This document shows, in pieces, positions 1-9,010 of a stretch of 64,000 nt of DNA (the stretch's first letter is position 1; each line of letters opens with the position of its first letter). The stretch spans positions 6,573,300 to 6,637,299 of the forward strand of contig NZ_CP037920.1 of NCBI RefSeq assembly GCF_007748195.1. The letters run 5' to 3'. The translations under genes were made by a program, and so were the position numbers. Below the pieces are notes generated by a model. It was given only the letters and a program-made list of their open reading frames with translations, searched no databases and was not told where the DNA came from. This stretch comes from Gimesia aquarii (GTDB lineage Bacteria > Planctomycetota > Planctomycetia > Planctomycetales > Planctomycetaceae).

Positions 1-364
1 ATTTCTCATCACGCTTCACACGTCTTCCGTTCTTGTCGAGCCATCGCAGGCGAGCCGCACCGGCTCGACGTACCAGATCAATGCCATCTGTTTTGCGAAA
101 CGCTGTGAATTCATAAGTCTTTCCCCCCTGAACAGGAAACGACTTCTGAATGTGTCCCATCAGACCTTCACGGCCATCGGCCTGAATGATAAAGGCGCCT
201 TTCCTTTTCAGCCCCGCCTTTGCATCCCAGGAAACTTGTGGACGCAATTCCTCGCGAGGCGTCATCGCCTGCCATCCCTCGTGCAATGCCGGTTCGCCTG
301 CGTGCCCGACATAAGGAAAAAGCAAGATCGTCACAAAGAATAAAATGCCTGGTGACTGTTTCAT
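1..364 (-). CDS. Secreted protein, N-terminal part (possible carbon-nitrogen hydrolase with jelly-roll front domain)
   Basis: The frame opens with ATG at 364 and runs off the left edge of the window, so only about 121 residues are visible. The first 22 residues (MKQSPGILFFVTILLFPYVG) form a clear signal peptide. The rest (pattern TPREELRP, then GAFIIQADGREGLMGHIQKS and a FPVQGGKTYEF stretch) resembles the beta-sandwich that precedes the nitrilase-type hydrolase domain in some planctomycete secreted proteins. That match is from memory and the catalytic part lies outside the window. The upstream region 365-650 is shared with the divergent small gene at 651. The coding frame is certain; the hydrolase call is weak. 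Confidence 0.5.
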   Translation of the reverse strand, partial: MKQSPGILFFVTILLFPYVGHAGEPALHEGWQAMTPREELRPQVSWDAKAGLKRKGAFIIQADGREGLMGHIQKSFPVQGGKTYEFTAFRKTDGIDLVRRAGAARLRWLDKNGRRVKRDEK

Positions 365-650
365 GAAAGTGTCTCCGAAAGCTGATCATGGATATTGAGG
401 ATGGATCGCCCTCTCAGGCGGGAGCATGACTGTGGACCTGAATTGTAACACAGCAGATCGCAGAAGACATCAGAAATCAGATTTTTGTGGTAGAATTGCT
501 ATTTACTGGTATGAACAGCCTGGAGTACCTCCGGTCTCAGGTTGAAATAAAAATTCGCTATGGAAATCGTAATTCCAGTAAGTACAATCTCTGAAAATTG
601 AGAACCGTTCCAAAACGTCCACTTCAATTAATGCAAAGGAAAAGATTGAC

Positions 651-836
651 ATGAGTGAAAATGTAGCAGTTACGCTGGAGCTAAAACAAAGCCAGATTGA
701 TTATCTCGACCAGATGGTACAGAAACACAGTCTCCCCGATCGCTCTAAAGTGCTTCGCTGTTTGATCAATTTTGCCATCGATGAATCACAAAATGAAGAG
801 TCGATCTATTCCAAAACGCGTTGTAATCACTGCTGA
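651..836 (+). CDS. Ribbon-helix-helix-like small protein with a Cys-rich C-terminal tail
   Basis: This 61-residue protein starts at ATG 651 behind an AAGGAAAAG ribosome site at about 636-644. The first 45 residues fit a ribbon-helix-helix fold: a short beta strand (VAVTLELKQSQIDYLD), then two helices separated by a turn (LPDRSKVLRCLINFAI). Such proteins are usually DNA-binding dimers or antitoxins. No toxin gene lies beside it, so an antitoxin role is not supported. The C-terminus ends in TRCNHC, a CxxC motif that could bind metal or form disulfides. It is followed by almost 1 kb without a convincing gene. The coding call is fairly safe; the target is unknown. Confidence 0.65.
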   Translation: MSENVAVTLELKQSQIDYLDQMVQKHSLPDRSKVLRCLINFAIDESQNEESIYSKTRCNHC

Positions 837-1816
837 CGGAAATCATTAATGAATACTAACGGGAGTCAGACTGCAATCACAGAACATGAATCGTATATAC
901 GGCAGTACGTTGCGCTGATATAGATTACACTGCTCCCGAAAAATACACTCTGAGGTAGCATTAGCTTCCTTGAGGGAAACCTCATTGGCTATAGCCTGGA
1001 AGACTCACCTGAGTTAAGCAGGGCCACAACACCCCATCCTGAACGACCCTCTTTTCCACTTCTCATTTTTCAGTTCTTCGATTGAGGCGGTATCTGTTAA
1101 AATGAAGTCTGAAGATTGATTTTCCATCAAATTTATTGCAGCGGTAATAGAATCCATTCAATCAAGCTGATGTTGCCAGTTTATACTCATCAACTAAATC
1201 TTTGTATGAGCCTAATATCAAACGAAGAAGACTGAAGTGGTCAAGTCGAAAGAAAATAGGAATTTGTCGTCAACAACAAGTGAGAGCGTGCTGATACAAT
1301 CTGTTGTTTCACTGACGTCACCTGAGAGACAGCCGATACGAATCGATAACAGGAGGACTTATGAGCATGGTCTGTTCAAATTGTTTTCAAACCAGTGGGT
1401 TTCATAGTGAAAAATTCAAGTTGTGAAGAGACCTTCAGTATGTAAAACCATTCTCACGCGCGCGACGCAATTCGCGCAATTTAGTCAATGACATCAGCAA
1501 GTCAAGATACAAATCATGCAGTACCGTTTAGGACTTTAACTCAATTTCAAAATTCCTGAAAATGTCAATTTGATTTTTCAGTTAACCTGTTTTGAGACTG
1601 CTAGATATTGATTTAGTAAATTAGAAATAGAGGACGTTTTTCTCATGTGTTCTGAGGAAAAATGAAGGCGGAAAACAAACGACATTCTACACCTAGAATT
1701 CCTAACCGGACCAACCCTGACCAGTGTCAAGATAGTTAATCGTTTCCTAACTAAAATGGATCTAGTAACTGGATCAAACCTGACGACAGAAGTAGGGGCT
1801 CTACACACAAACTGGA
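837..1816. other. Gene-free stretch of about 980 bases
   Basis: No reading frame here has convincing composition, start signal or family resemblance. The longest, 76 codons on the minus strand at 1578-1808, looks accidental. The notable content is a strong minus-strand promoter with a GC-rich start at about 1456-1505, whose transcript would run leftward through roughly 600 bases that carry no gene. A non-coding RNA is possible but not shown. Confidence 0.5.
1456..1505 (-). promoter_or_regulatory. Strong leftward promoter with GC-rich initially transcribed region (copy A)
   Basis: Read on the minus strand, TTGACT (1500-1505) is followed after 16 bases by TAAATT (1478-1483). Directly downstream come GCGCGAATTGCGTCGCGCGC and a short remainder. 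A near-identical arrangement exists on the plus strand at 56076-56127, with the same 16-base spacer and a shared 13-base core CGCGCGCGACGCA when both are compared in one orientation. A GC-rich discriminator directly after the -10 box is typical of growth-rate-controlled promoters. The product is unknown. Confidence 0.55.
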
Positions 1817-4636
1817 ATGGATTCCATGAAACAATACTGTCTGGCTGTCATCATCGTTCTGGGTGCAAATTCTTTACTTTTCGCGCAGACTATCGATCAG
1901 ATACCTGAATTCGATAATGAAAATTATAGTGGCGATGTCTCGGAGCTGTTCGGCGATTCCGCCTGGTTTGGACGCTACCATCCCCATTTCGGTTACAGCT
2001 ATGAAGCGGGGGATACAATAGGTCGTGTTGGAGGACTTTCCTCCTTCGAAGGATTCCTTCCCTTGTTTGAGGGATATGATAGCGACTGGCTTGCCTTCCT
2101 CGATGCCCGGTTACTGCTTGATGATGAGAATCATAATCTGGGTTCCAATATCGGGATTGGTGCCCGACAATATTTACCCGAGTATCAGCGAACCATTGGC
2201 GGCTACATTTATTATGACACCCGTGACACAGGCTATGCCAACTTTGGCCAGGTTTCAGGGGGTATCGAAACACTTGGCGATCTTTGGGATGCACGACTCA
2301 ACTGGTACATCCCCACCGGAACAAGACGTAAATTGTTAAGAACCACTCATGACCCTACTGGCACGTACACATTTATCGGCCATCATCTCTTCGGCGGAAC
2401 ATTTACCAGATTCTACCAAGCCGCGATGACGGGAGTTGATATGGAAGCTGGTCGGAAAATTTATTCCGGCCCCAATACCGACGTCCGCGCTTTTGCTGGC
2501 TGGTATCATTTTCAGGCCAATGGAACTCCTCAAGCCTGGGGCTGGAAGTCGCGTGTTGAAGGTCGCATATCAGATGTCGTCGCCTTGAATCTCAGTATTC
2601 AAAATGATCGTGTGTTCGACACAACAGTTAACTTCGCTGTATCTTTTCAGTGGCCTAGTATCACAGGCTTGAGAAATGGACCACGATCCAACCTGCCGGC
2701 TCGTGATCGACTGGGAGAAGCTCCCGAACGCCTCCGTAATATCGTGGTCACCAACCAGGAAATCCAGGATCCCAATGGTGGTTTGCTTATTGATCCTTCA
2801 ACGGGACTGCCTTACTTCTTCATGCATGTCGAAACAGGAGGCAGTGGTGATGGAACATTTGAGGATCCATTTGGAACTTTGGCAGCCGCCTTTGCAGACA
2901 CAAGGACACAACAGGGGAATGTTGTCGTGTACGACCATCGGAATGCCGCGGAAGCGGGTAACTTTACACTTGCAACGAATACTCAAGTGCTCTCATCCGG
3001 GCCAGCACAATTCATTACCACTCAAGTGGGACAGGTACAGCTGCCTGATTCGAATACCGGCCTGACTCCACAGATTACCGGTAGCTTCACGCTGAATAAC
3101 CGCAGTGTGCTTTCCGGATTTGATATCACAACAACGGGTGCCGGTTCTTCGATTATCGCAAATGGAGTGGGTAACCTGATGGTCTCTAACAATACCATTA
3201 ATCATACCGGAGCTGGTACGGCAATCAGCTTGTCAAATTTAACCGGCCCCGCTACGTTCAACCAAACACCTCTCACCAAATCGGGTGGTCTGGGTGTGCT
3301 GATTTCCGGGGGTAATGGGGATGTGACCTTTACCAATAGTTCGATTACAAATACCAACGGCGATGGTATCGATATCCAGAACGCAGGCGGAACGATACAG
3401 TTCGGACAGGTCACCACAACCAATGGCACAACGTCTGTCAACGTTAACAACGGCACGGCAAATATTACAGTTGACAACTTAAGCAGCACAAATGCGGGCG
3501 CTGACTCAGTCCTGATTAACAATCTGACGGGTAGCTTTACACTTAATGGTGGAACTCTCACGAATAGTGGAGCAACCGGCGTTACTGCTACCAATTCACA
3601 AAATATTACCATTCAAAACACGACTATTGACACCCCCACGACTGAAGGTATCTTCGCACAAAATGTCACGAACTTTAACTTTTCATCCAATACCATAGAC
3701 GATGCAAGCATTGATGGAATTGCAGTACTGAATGGTTCTGGAAACGGCACCATCAGTGGAAACACGATCCGAAGTATTCTGACTGCATTTGATGATGCGA
3801 TTGATGTGGAAATTGGCGGTGATGCAACCGTCGACATTGATAATAACATCATTACCAGTGTGCTTGCTTTAGCTGGTACTGGAATCGAAGTATCCACCAC
3901 CGCGGGTAATGTGACAACACGGATTAGAGGCAACCAGATTACCAGTATCCTGAATGCGTTTGGAGACGGGATTAATTACACAGGTAATTCAACCGGTACT
4001 ATGACAACTACCATTACGGGTAACACAATCCAGAATACCGCAGGCGTATTCGGAGATGGTATTAGTGTGATTTACAATGCAGGATCAGCCACAACAACGA
4101 TCTCTCAAAATACGATCGACTCGGATGATCTGGTGAATCTCTTTGGTACGGGTATTTATCTTGGTCTGAACACGACAGGCACAACAGACACTACTATTAA
4201 CCAAAACACAATTTCGGATGATGTCCTGGCAGCGCTGTTTGATGATGGTATCTCGTTGGACATTGATCGTGGTACAGACCACGACGTCTTCGTCACCAAT
4301 AACTTGATCGCACAAACGGGTGGTCTTTTTAATGACAGTATCGAGGTACTCCTGGATAGTGGCACGGCAAGTGCGGCCCGCATTCAGGTCAATAGTAACA
4401 TACTCTTTGGAGCTGGTGGAGGTGGTACCGGACTCGATGTGTTTGTCGGCTCGCCTCATCTGCTTTGTGTAGAGGCGACAGGAAATACGACCAACACGTC
4501 TCTCGATTTCTTTGCTGCCGTGGGTGGTACCATCAATGTGGAAGACCTGCCGAATCTCTCCACGAACAACAATGGTGCGACAGTCAATACGGCTGGTGGA
4601 GGCACGATTCAGAACATTGCCGATTGCTTCCCATAA
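1817..4636 (+). CDS. Outer-membrane protein with inverse-autotransporter-like barrel and parallel beta-helix passenger
   Basis: The 939-residue protein has a signal peptide of about 27 residues ending before QTIDQIP. Residues about 45-295 resemble the beta-barrel of intimin/invasin-type inverse autotransporters: alternating strands with LLDDENHNLGSNIGIGARQY, then YIYYDTRDTGYANFGQVSGG and WDARLNWYIPTG. From about residue 335 to the end the sequence is a long run of Asn-ladder repeats (GNTIRSI, NNIITSV, GNQITSI, GNTIQNT, QNTIDSD, QNTISDD), typical of a right-handed parallel beta-helix. This order, barrel first and passenger last, fits type Ve secretion. Start is ATG 1817 or the in-frame ATG 1826; neither has a strong ribosome site. 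It converges with the glutamine synthetase gene with 16 bases between stops. The secretion route is inferred. Confidence 0.65.
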   Translation: MDSMKQYCLAVIIVLGANSLLFAQTIDQIPEFDNENYSGDVSELFGDSAWFGRYHPHFGYSYEAGDTIGRVGGLSSFEGFLPLFEGYDSDWLAFLDARLLLDDENHNLGSNIGIGARQYLPEYQRTIGGYIYYDTRDTGYANFGQVSGGIETLGDLWDARLNWYIPTGTRRKLLRTTHDPTGTYTFIGHHLFGGTFTRFYQAAMTGVDMEAGRKIYSGPNTDVRAFAGWYHFQANGTPQAWGWKSRVEGRISDVVALNLSIQNDRVFDTTVNFAVSFQWPSITGLRNGPRSNLPARDRLGEAPERLRNIVVTNQEIQDPNGGLLIDPSTGLPYFFMHVETGGSGDGTFEDPFGTLAAAFADTRTQQGNVVVYDHRNAAEAGNFTLATNTQVLSSGPAQFITTQVGQVQLPDSNTGLTPQITGSFTLNNRSVLSGFDITTTGAGSSIIANGVGNLMVSNNTINHTGAGTAISLSNLTGPATFNQTPLTKSGGLGVLISGGNGDVTFTNSSITNTNGDGIDIQNAGGTIQFGQVTTTNGTTSVNVNNGTANITVDNLSSTNAGADSVLINNLTGSFTLNGGTLTNSGATGVTATNSQNITIQNTTIDTPTTEGIFAQNVTNFNFSSNTIDDASIDGIAVLNGSGNGTISGNTIRSILTAFDDAIDVEIGGDATVDIDNNIITSVLALAGTGIEVSTTAGNVTTRIRGNQITSILNAFGDGINYTGNSTGTMTTTITGNTIQNTAGVFGDGISVIYNAGSATTTISQNTIDSDDLVNLFGTGIYLGLNTTGTTDTTINQNTISDDVLAALFDDGISLDIDRGTDHDVFVTNNLIAQTGGLFNDSIEVLLDSGTASAARIQVNSNILFGAGGGGTGLDVFVGSPHLLCVEATGNTTNTSLDFFAAVGGTINVEDLPNLSTNNNGATVNTAGGGTIQNIADCFP

Positions 4637-4652
4637 ACCATATATAAAACGT

Positions 4653-6065
4653 TTAGATATCGTAATACATGGCAAATTCGTAAGGATGCGGGCGCTCGCG
4701 AAGGGCAGCCACTTCCTGACTGGACTTGTACCAGATCCATGTATCGATCACATCTTCTGTAAAGACATCACCCACAAGCAGAAACTGATGATCATCGCGT
4801 AACGCTTGAAGTGCCTGTTCCAGTGATTCAGGTACAGCGGGTAACTCTGCCAGTTCATCAGGTTTCAGGTCATAGATATCTTTTTCCAGAGGGTGACCGG
4901 GATCGATCTTGTTTTGAATGCCGTCCAGCATCGCCATCAACACAGCTGACATTGCTAAGTAAGGATTCGAAGAAGAATCGGGGCAGCGGAATTCAAAACG
5001 TTTGTTTTCAGGATGAGGACTGTGCACGGGAATCCGAATCGCCGCTGATCGATTTCGATAGCTGTACGTCAAATTGATGGGTGCTTCATAGCCGGCAATC
5101 AAACGTTTGTAGCTATTGGTCGTGGGACAACAAAATGCAAATAGAGCAGGCGCGTGTTTGAGAATCCCCCCCATCGCATACATTCCCATCTCGCTGAGAC
5201 CTCCATAGCGGGAACCCGCAAACAGCGGTTTACCCTCCTTCCAAAGCGACATATGCAAATGCAAGCCGGAACCATTATCGTTCCAGAGTGGCTTTGGCAT
5301 AAAGGTCGCTGTTTTACCATGTTTGGCAGCCACGTTCTTAACAATGTATTTGTAGCGCAACAGGTTGTCAGCGGTCTTTAACAACGGTGCATATTTCATA
5401 TCGATTTCACACTGGCCGCCCGTTGCTACTTCATGATGCTGCGCTTCGACTTCGACGCCACAATCCATTAACGCCAGCATCATCTCAGTACGTGCTTCCT
5501 GTAAGGTGTCAGCCGGTGGAACGGGGAAATAACCTTCCTTATGCCGGATTTTGTAACCCGCGTTTGGGGTGCTGCCTGCTTTTCCTCGGTTCCACTGGCC
5601 TTCAATACTGTCCACATGGTAATAGCATTCGTGCTCATTTTGGTCGAATTGCACGTCATCAAATATAAAGAACTCTGCTTCGGGCCCGAAATTGGCTACA
5701 TCAGCGATTTTAGTGGACCGCATATAGCTTTCTGCTTTGCGGGCAACATTGCGCGGATCTTTGGCATAGTCCTCGCGAGTGATCGGATCCTGAATGTTAC
5801 AGGTCATCACGAGAGTGTTTGTCATAAAGGGATCAACAAACGCCGTTTCAGGTTGAGGAACGACTAACATATCACTTTCGTTAATCGCCTTCCAGCCGCG
5901 CATTGAAGAGCCATCAAAGCCGAAGCCATCTTCGAAACTCTTCTCTACCAATATCTTAGCAGGAATAGTGAAATGTTTTTGGGTGCCAGGAAAATCCATA
6001 AATCGAAGGTCTATGGCCTGAATTTCCCGTTCACGGCAGAGGGCGAGCACTTCCCGAGGAGTCAT
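4653..6065 (-). CDS. glnA: Type I glutamine synthetase
   Basis: It makes glutamine from glutamate, ammonia and ATP in the cytoplasm as a dodecamer. The sequence shows the classic GSI features: DGSSMRGW near the N-terminus, GPEAEFFIFD, the ATP and metal site region HHEVATGGQCEID, FMPKPLWNDNGSGLHLHMS, and the NRSAAIRIP and RFEFRCPDSSSNPYLA motifs. Tyr398 sits in KDIYDLKPDE, matching the adenylylation tyrosine (397) of the enterobacterial GSI-beta enzyme. I place the start at ATG 6065 because AGGGAAC lies just upstream and it gives 470 residues, close to the usual 469. An upstream in-frame ATG at 6092 would add nine residues. The gene is monocistronic; no nitrogen-regulator site was recognised. 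Confidence 0.95.
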   Translation of the reverse strand: MTPREVLALCREREIQAIDLRFMDFPGTQKHFTIPAKILVEKSFEDGFGFDGSSMRGWKAINESDMLVVPQPETAFVDPFMTNTLVMTCNIQDPITREDYAKDPRNVARKAESYMRSTKIADVANFGPEAEFFIFDDVQFDQNEHECYYHVDSIEGQWNRGKAGSTPNAGYKIRHKEGYFPVPPADTLQEARTEMMLALMDCGVEVEAQHHEVATGGQCEIDMKYAPLLKTADNLLRYKYIVKNVAAKHGKTATFMPKPLWNDNGSGLHLHMSLWKEGKPLFAGSRYGGLSEMGMYAMGGILKHAPALFAFCCPTTNSYKRLIAGYEAPINLTYSYRNRSAAIRIPVHSPHPENKRFEFRCPDSSSNPYLAMSAVLMAMLDGIQNKIDPGHPLEKDIYDLKPDELAELPAVPESLEQALQALRDDHQFLLVGDVFTEDVIDTWIWYKSSQEVAALRERPHPYEFAMYYDI

Positions 6066-6321
6066 TGTTGTTCCCTGATTTGAGTTTGTCATTCATCAAT
6101 TATTCTAAGGTAAAACAGAATATCTTAATAATGCAAACCATATACCATTCCCAAAATTTGCTCAAAAAACAGGCAGAGTTACTCATAGATTTAAGTTACT
6201 TCACCCATTAATAAGGCGATAGCTGTAATCATCGCCTCTCTCAGTAAGATCCAACTCAAAAGTAGAATTTTATTAACAAAGCATACGAATTTACAAAATT
6301 ATTTATTGTTGTTTGCGCTAA

Positions 6322-6349
6322 TTGACAGAAGCCTCTGAACAACTATAGA
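6322..6349 (+). promoter_or_regulatory. Promoter candidate of first DUF1559 module
   Basis: TTGACA at 6322-6327 and TATAGA at 6344-6349 are separated by 16 bases. The equivalent region before the second module (9545-9571) keeps TTGACA exactly, with a weaker TGTAGA. Conservation between the two leaders supports function. Confidence 0.55.
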
Positions 6350-6366
6350 CTTAGGATTAATATTTT

Positions 6367-6394
6367 TGTATATTAATGAACCAATGTATTAATA
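6367..6394 (+). repeat. 28-base leader element, copy 1, with inverted repeat
   Basis: The 28 bases are identical to 9589-9616. They contain an inverted repeat, TATTAAT and ATTAATA, separated by GAACCAATGT; in this copy the arms extend to nine bases (TATATTAAT / ATTAATATA). The element lies about 20 bases after the predicted -10 box and about 200 bases before the start codon in both copies. It could be an operator or an RNA element. Confidence 0.6.
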
Positions 6395-6591
6395 TATTAA
6401 ATATTATGTTGCCTTAAACATGTCATAAATGAATTCGCAGCATGACACAAGAGAATTCAACGTCTTCCGCTGAAATCAGCAATCAAACTGAGTTAATCGA
6501 AGCTGGATCGAAGCTGGTATATCATCATCCAGGATGAAAGTTTTTATCTCTAATGTTGTTTTCTTATTCTTTCTTTTTCAAAGGGAAAAAC

Positions 6592-7563
6592 ATGAAACTG
6601 ACTCATTCAAAGAAACGCGCTTTTACACTGATTGAGTTGCTGGTCGTGATCGCCATCATAGCCATTTTGATCGCCTTACTGTTGCCAGCAGTTCAACAGG
6701 CACGAGAAGCTGCCAGGAGATCAACTTGCAAAAACAACCTTAAGCAAATCGGCCTGGCACATCATAATTATCATGATGTCTTCAAATGCTTTCCTCTCGG
6801 TGCACGTCGGGACCATGCAGGAGGCTGGGGACAATCTTGGTGGGTCGGAATTCTGCCATATATGGATCAGGCTGCTCTATTCAACCAACTGAATCATGAA
6901 GTTAATCACTCCGGCTACGTTGGAAATGGAGCGGTTGCGGACAAGGTAATCATTCCATTGATGCTCTGTCCATCCAGTCCCATGAAAGCGATTACTCATA
7001 ACACGGGGGGAGGATCGACTGTCAGGCCACACTATGTGGGGATTTCAGGAGCCACTAACGGAAACGGCTTCACGAATGCATCAATCCATAATCAATACGC
7101 TTACACAGGGTGTTGTACTTCAGTCACCCCCGGAGGAATTAAAGCCCGTGGTGGTGTCATGCTCCAGAATCTATGTATCAAAATCAAAGATATTTCAGAT
7201 GGAACTACTAATATCATAGTTGTAAGTGAATGTTCAAACTATTTTCGAGACGCAGCTGACAATCCAGTTCAGGTTAACAGCAATCACGGTTGGATGATGG
7301 GTACAGCTGATGCTGGCGAAACAGGTCAAAACCGTACATTCAATCTCACAACCATTCGGTATCCACCTAATACTGTAGATAACAGTTTACCGGGCACCGG
7401 AACAAACGATGGCCCCAACAATGGGATCTACTCTCCACATACGGGAGGAGTTCATGCTTTATTGGGAGATGGTTCAGTCCGGTTTCTCAGTGAAAATATA
7501 GATATGCAAACTTTACGGCGTTTAGCAACGCGCGATGATGGAAAGCCACTCGGCGAATTCTGA
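6592..7563 (+). CDS. DUF1559 family prepilin-like protein (module 1)
   Basis: This 323-residue protein starts at ATG 6592, behind AAGGGAA. The N-terminus has a type IV prepilin signature, KKRAFTLIE, then a hydrophobic helix ([19 protein letters not shown]) and [20 protein letters not shown]. The usual Gly before the cleavage site is Ala here. The C-terminus has the planctomycete H-X9-DG type motif ([20 protein letters not shown]). Members of this family occur in many copies in planctomycetes and are thought to be surface or pseudopilin-like proteins; the true role is unknown. The gene is followed by a hairpin and then a small lipoprotein gene, an order repeated twice more in this window. Confidence 0.9.
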   Translation: MKLTHSKKRAFTLIELLVVIAIIAILIALLLPAVQQAREAARRSTCKNNLKQIGLAHHNYHDVFKCFPLGARRDHAGGWGQSWWVGILPYMDQAALFNQLNHEVNHSGYVGNGAVADKVIIPLMLCPSSPMKAITHNTGGGSTVRPHYVGISGATNGNGFTNASIHNQYAYTGCCTSVTPGGIKARGGVMLQNLCIKIKDISDGTTNIIVVSECSNYFRDAADNPVQVNSNHGWMMGTADAGETGQNRTFNLTTIRYPPNTVDNSLPGTGTNDGPNNGIYSPHTGGVHALLGDGSVRFLSENIDMQTLRRLATRDDGKPLGEF

Positions 7564-7572
7564 TCTCAACCC

Positions 7573-7600
7573 TGTAGGCGGGCAATCCTGTCCGCCTACA
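7573..7600 (+). terminator. Hairpin between prepilin-like gene and lipoprotein gene (module 1)
   Basis: TGTAGGCGG (7573-7581) pairs with CCGCCTACA (7592-7600); three more inner pairs, one of them G-U, leave a four-base loop. A weak T-rich stretch (ATTCTCTT) follows. It could end part of the transcription or protect the 3' end of the upstream message. Equivalent hairpins are at 10763-10799 and 57180-57225. Confidence 0.55.
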
Positions 7601-7681
7601 ATTCTCTTCGAGGCACAATGTCTCATCTGTTTAAATTTCTTTTTCAGACCTCTTTGAATCACATCGAAAACAAGGGAAGAA

Positions 7682-8158
7682 ATGCACGAATTATTCATTA
7701 GGGATCAACGAAGGCACGTTACTATAATCGTAAGCTCGCTCATTTTTGCGATCTTGAGTTTTGCTGGCTGCACCGGTGGAAGCAGGTTACCCGAGGGAGA
7801 CACAGGCACTGTAAAAGGAAAAGTTACTTCCAATGGAAAGTCTGTACCCGATGGTACCTCTATTGTCTTTCTCCACAAAGACAAGGGAATTACTGCATCG
7901 AGTGCCATTGCCGCTGATGGAACATATTCACTCCGTATGAGACGTGGTGATGCGATCTTAGTAGGTGACTATCAAATTGGTGTTACGCCGCCAACAACTG
8001 AAATGACTGCTGCCGAGGCCGATGCAGCAATCACAGGAGAAGCCCCCGCTGCAAAAGAGTGGCCCGAAATTCCTAAGAAATACCAGAACCCCGAAACGAG
8101 CGAAGTGACTTTCACTATCAAGGCTGGCGAGAACACTTTCGACCTGGACATGAAATAG
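7682..8158 (+). CDS. Small lipoprotein with carboxypeptidase-regulatory/transthyretin-like domain (module 1)
   Basis: The protein has 158 residues. A hydrophobic signal ends in the lipobox LSFAGC, so Cys29 would be lipidated. Residues about 42-110 (GTVKGKVTSNGKSVPDGTSIVFL ... ADGTYSLRM ... GDYQIGV) form a beta-sandwich of the transthyretin-like type common next to DUF1559 genes in planctomycetes. A partner role with the upstream prepilin-like protein is inferred from the conserved pairing. Start ATG 7682 follows AAGGGAAGAA. The C-terminal half carries a variable Ala/Glu-rich insert. Confidence 0.75.
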   Translation: MHELFIRDQRRHVTIIVSSLIFAILSFAGCTGGSRLPEGDTGTVKGKVTSNGKSVPDGTSIVFLHKDKGITASSAIAADGTYSLRMRRGDAILVGDYQIGVTPPTTEMTAAEADAAITGEAPAAKEWPEIPKKYQNPETSEVTFTIKAGENTFDLDMK

Positions 8159-8232
8159 CCAAAGCTATATCGATAATGAATCGTCAATATGGGAACAGGC
8201 TAAATAAAAAACTATCTCCAACGATAGTAGCA

Positions 8233-8830
8233 TCATGGAAAACTTACTCTTAGGTTCTCGCTACAAAGAATTGATCGTACTTCAAACTGGTATGTGTCCA
8301 ACCCTTGATGCAGTATACCTGGCAAAAGATCGCCAAACGCATTGAGTTCGAGAATGGCCTGCTGACGAAATCCGGGGGTCAACAATACATCAACGCCAAT
8401 ATGAAAGTTTCCCGGATAGAGACTGGCAGCCTGCTCGCAGGTTTTACGAACTTCCTCCCACCCTGATGTACCAAGCGCATTAATGAGCTGTTTCCCATCA
8501 CCACGACGATTCCCCAAATGAAGATTACTGAGAGGCCTACGGCTTTCTCTGACAACAAAGTGACGCACCTGACCATCAATCACGATCACTCGCAAATCAA
8601 ATGTTGTCCCATGTTTCAGTGAAGCTTTAGGCAGCCACTTCTCGAGATGAATCTGCTCAAGACACAATTCGTCGATGAGGATCTTGAATCAGTTGAGTGT
8701 AGGAAACAATGTCTGCCTGTGATTGTCCAAAATCCTGTAAAGCCTTTTGAAAAAATTGAATCCGCTGATTTCCAGGGTTCCCGATGATAACAAAATGATT
8801 GGGAGAAACATGTGGTAATAGATCAGCCAT
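8233..8830 (-). pseudogene. Decayed STM4014-family ATP-grasp-like gene
   Basis: Two pieces of one gene lie in different frames. The first, from ATG 8830 to TGA 8657, encodes 57 residues beginning MADLLPHVSPNHFVIIGNPG with the start of STM4014 proteins (nucleotide-fold strand, then FFQKALQDFG and VSYTQLI). The second, in the next frame from about 8667 to 8233, encodes a C-terminal ATP-grasp-like end: FDLRVIVIDGQVRHFVVRES, SNLHLGNRRGD and AILELNAFGDLLPG. Family members are far longer than the two pieces together, so a central deletion plus a frameshift is indicated. The family name is from memory. It lies beside remains of two other genes of the same cluster. Confidence 0.6.
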
Positions 8831-8867
8831 AAGACTACTTTAAAGATCATTCAGAAACGGCACAGTA

Positions 8868-9008
8868 TCAACTTTCTTCACCACCATACGTACCCGGCTC
8901 CTGTTTATCATCAATATCAACTTCGATCTCTAAATTCTCAAGCTGCTCACACATTGCTTTGTTAATATAGTGAGGATGAAGATCCAATTTTTTCAAGTGG
9001 CTCAATCG
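8868..9008 (-). pseudogene. C-terminal remnant of an STM4015-family leucine-rich-repeat gene
   Basis: The minus-strand frame reads RLSHLKKLDLHPHYINKA, then CEQLENLEIEVDIDDKQEP and GTYGGEES before a TGA at 8868. This matches the tail of STM4015-like proteins: a last leucine-rich repeat followed by a short acidic end. The frame cannot be extended to a full gene because a stop occurs at about 9024 and the plus-strand remnant of another gene begins there. It sits directly upstream of the STM4014 remnant, as expected for this cluster. Confidence 0.5.
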
Positions 9009-9010
9009 AC

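Larger units (their letters stand above)
6093..6591. other. Intergenic region with long leader of the first prepilin-like gene
   Basis: This AT-rich stretch separates the divergent glnA and DUF1559 genes. It contains a promoter candidate at 6322-6349, a 28-base element at 6367-6394 repeated before the second DUF1559 gene, and further similarity to that second leader (for example GAATTCGCAGCATGACACAA near 6431-6450 against GAATTCGGAGAACACCACAA near 9643-9662). The leader from the promoter to the start codon would be about 230 bases, long enough for RNA-level control. Confidence 0.5.

Noticed and set aside
1578-1808. 76-codon minus-strand frame as a gene
   Set aside because: Amino-acid make-up is unlike a real protein, no ribosome site is present, and it lies opposite the upstream region of the beta-helix protein gene.
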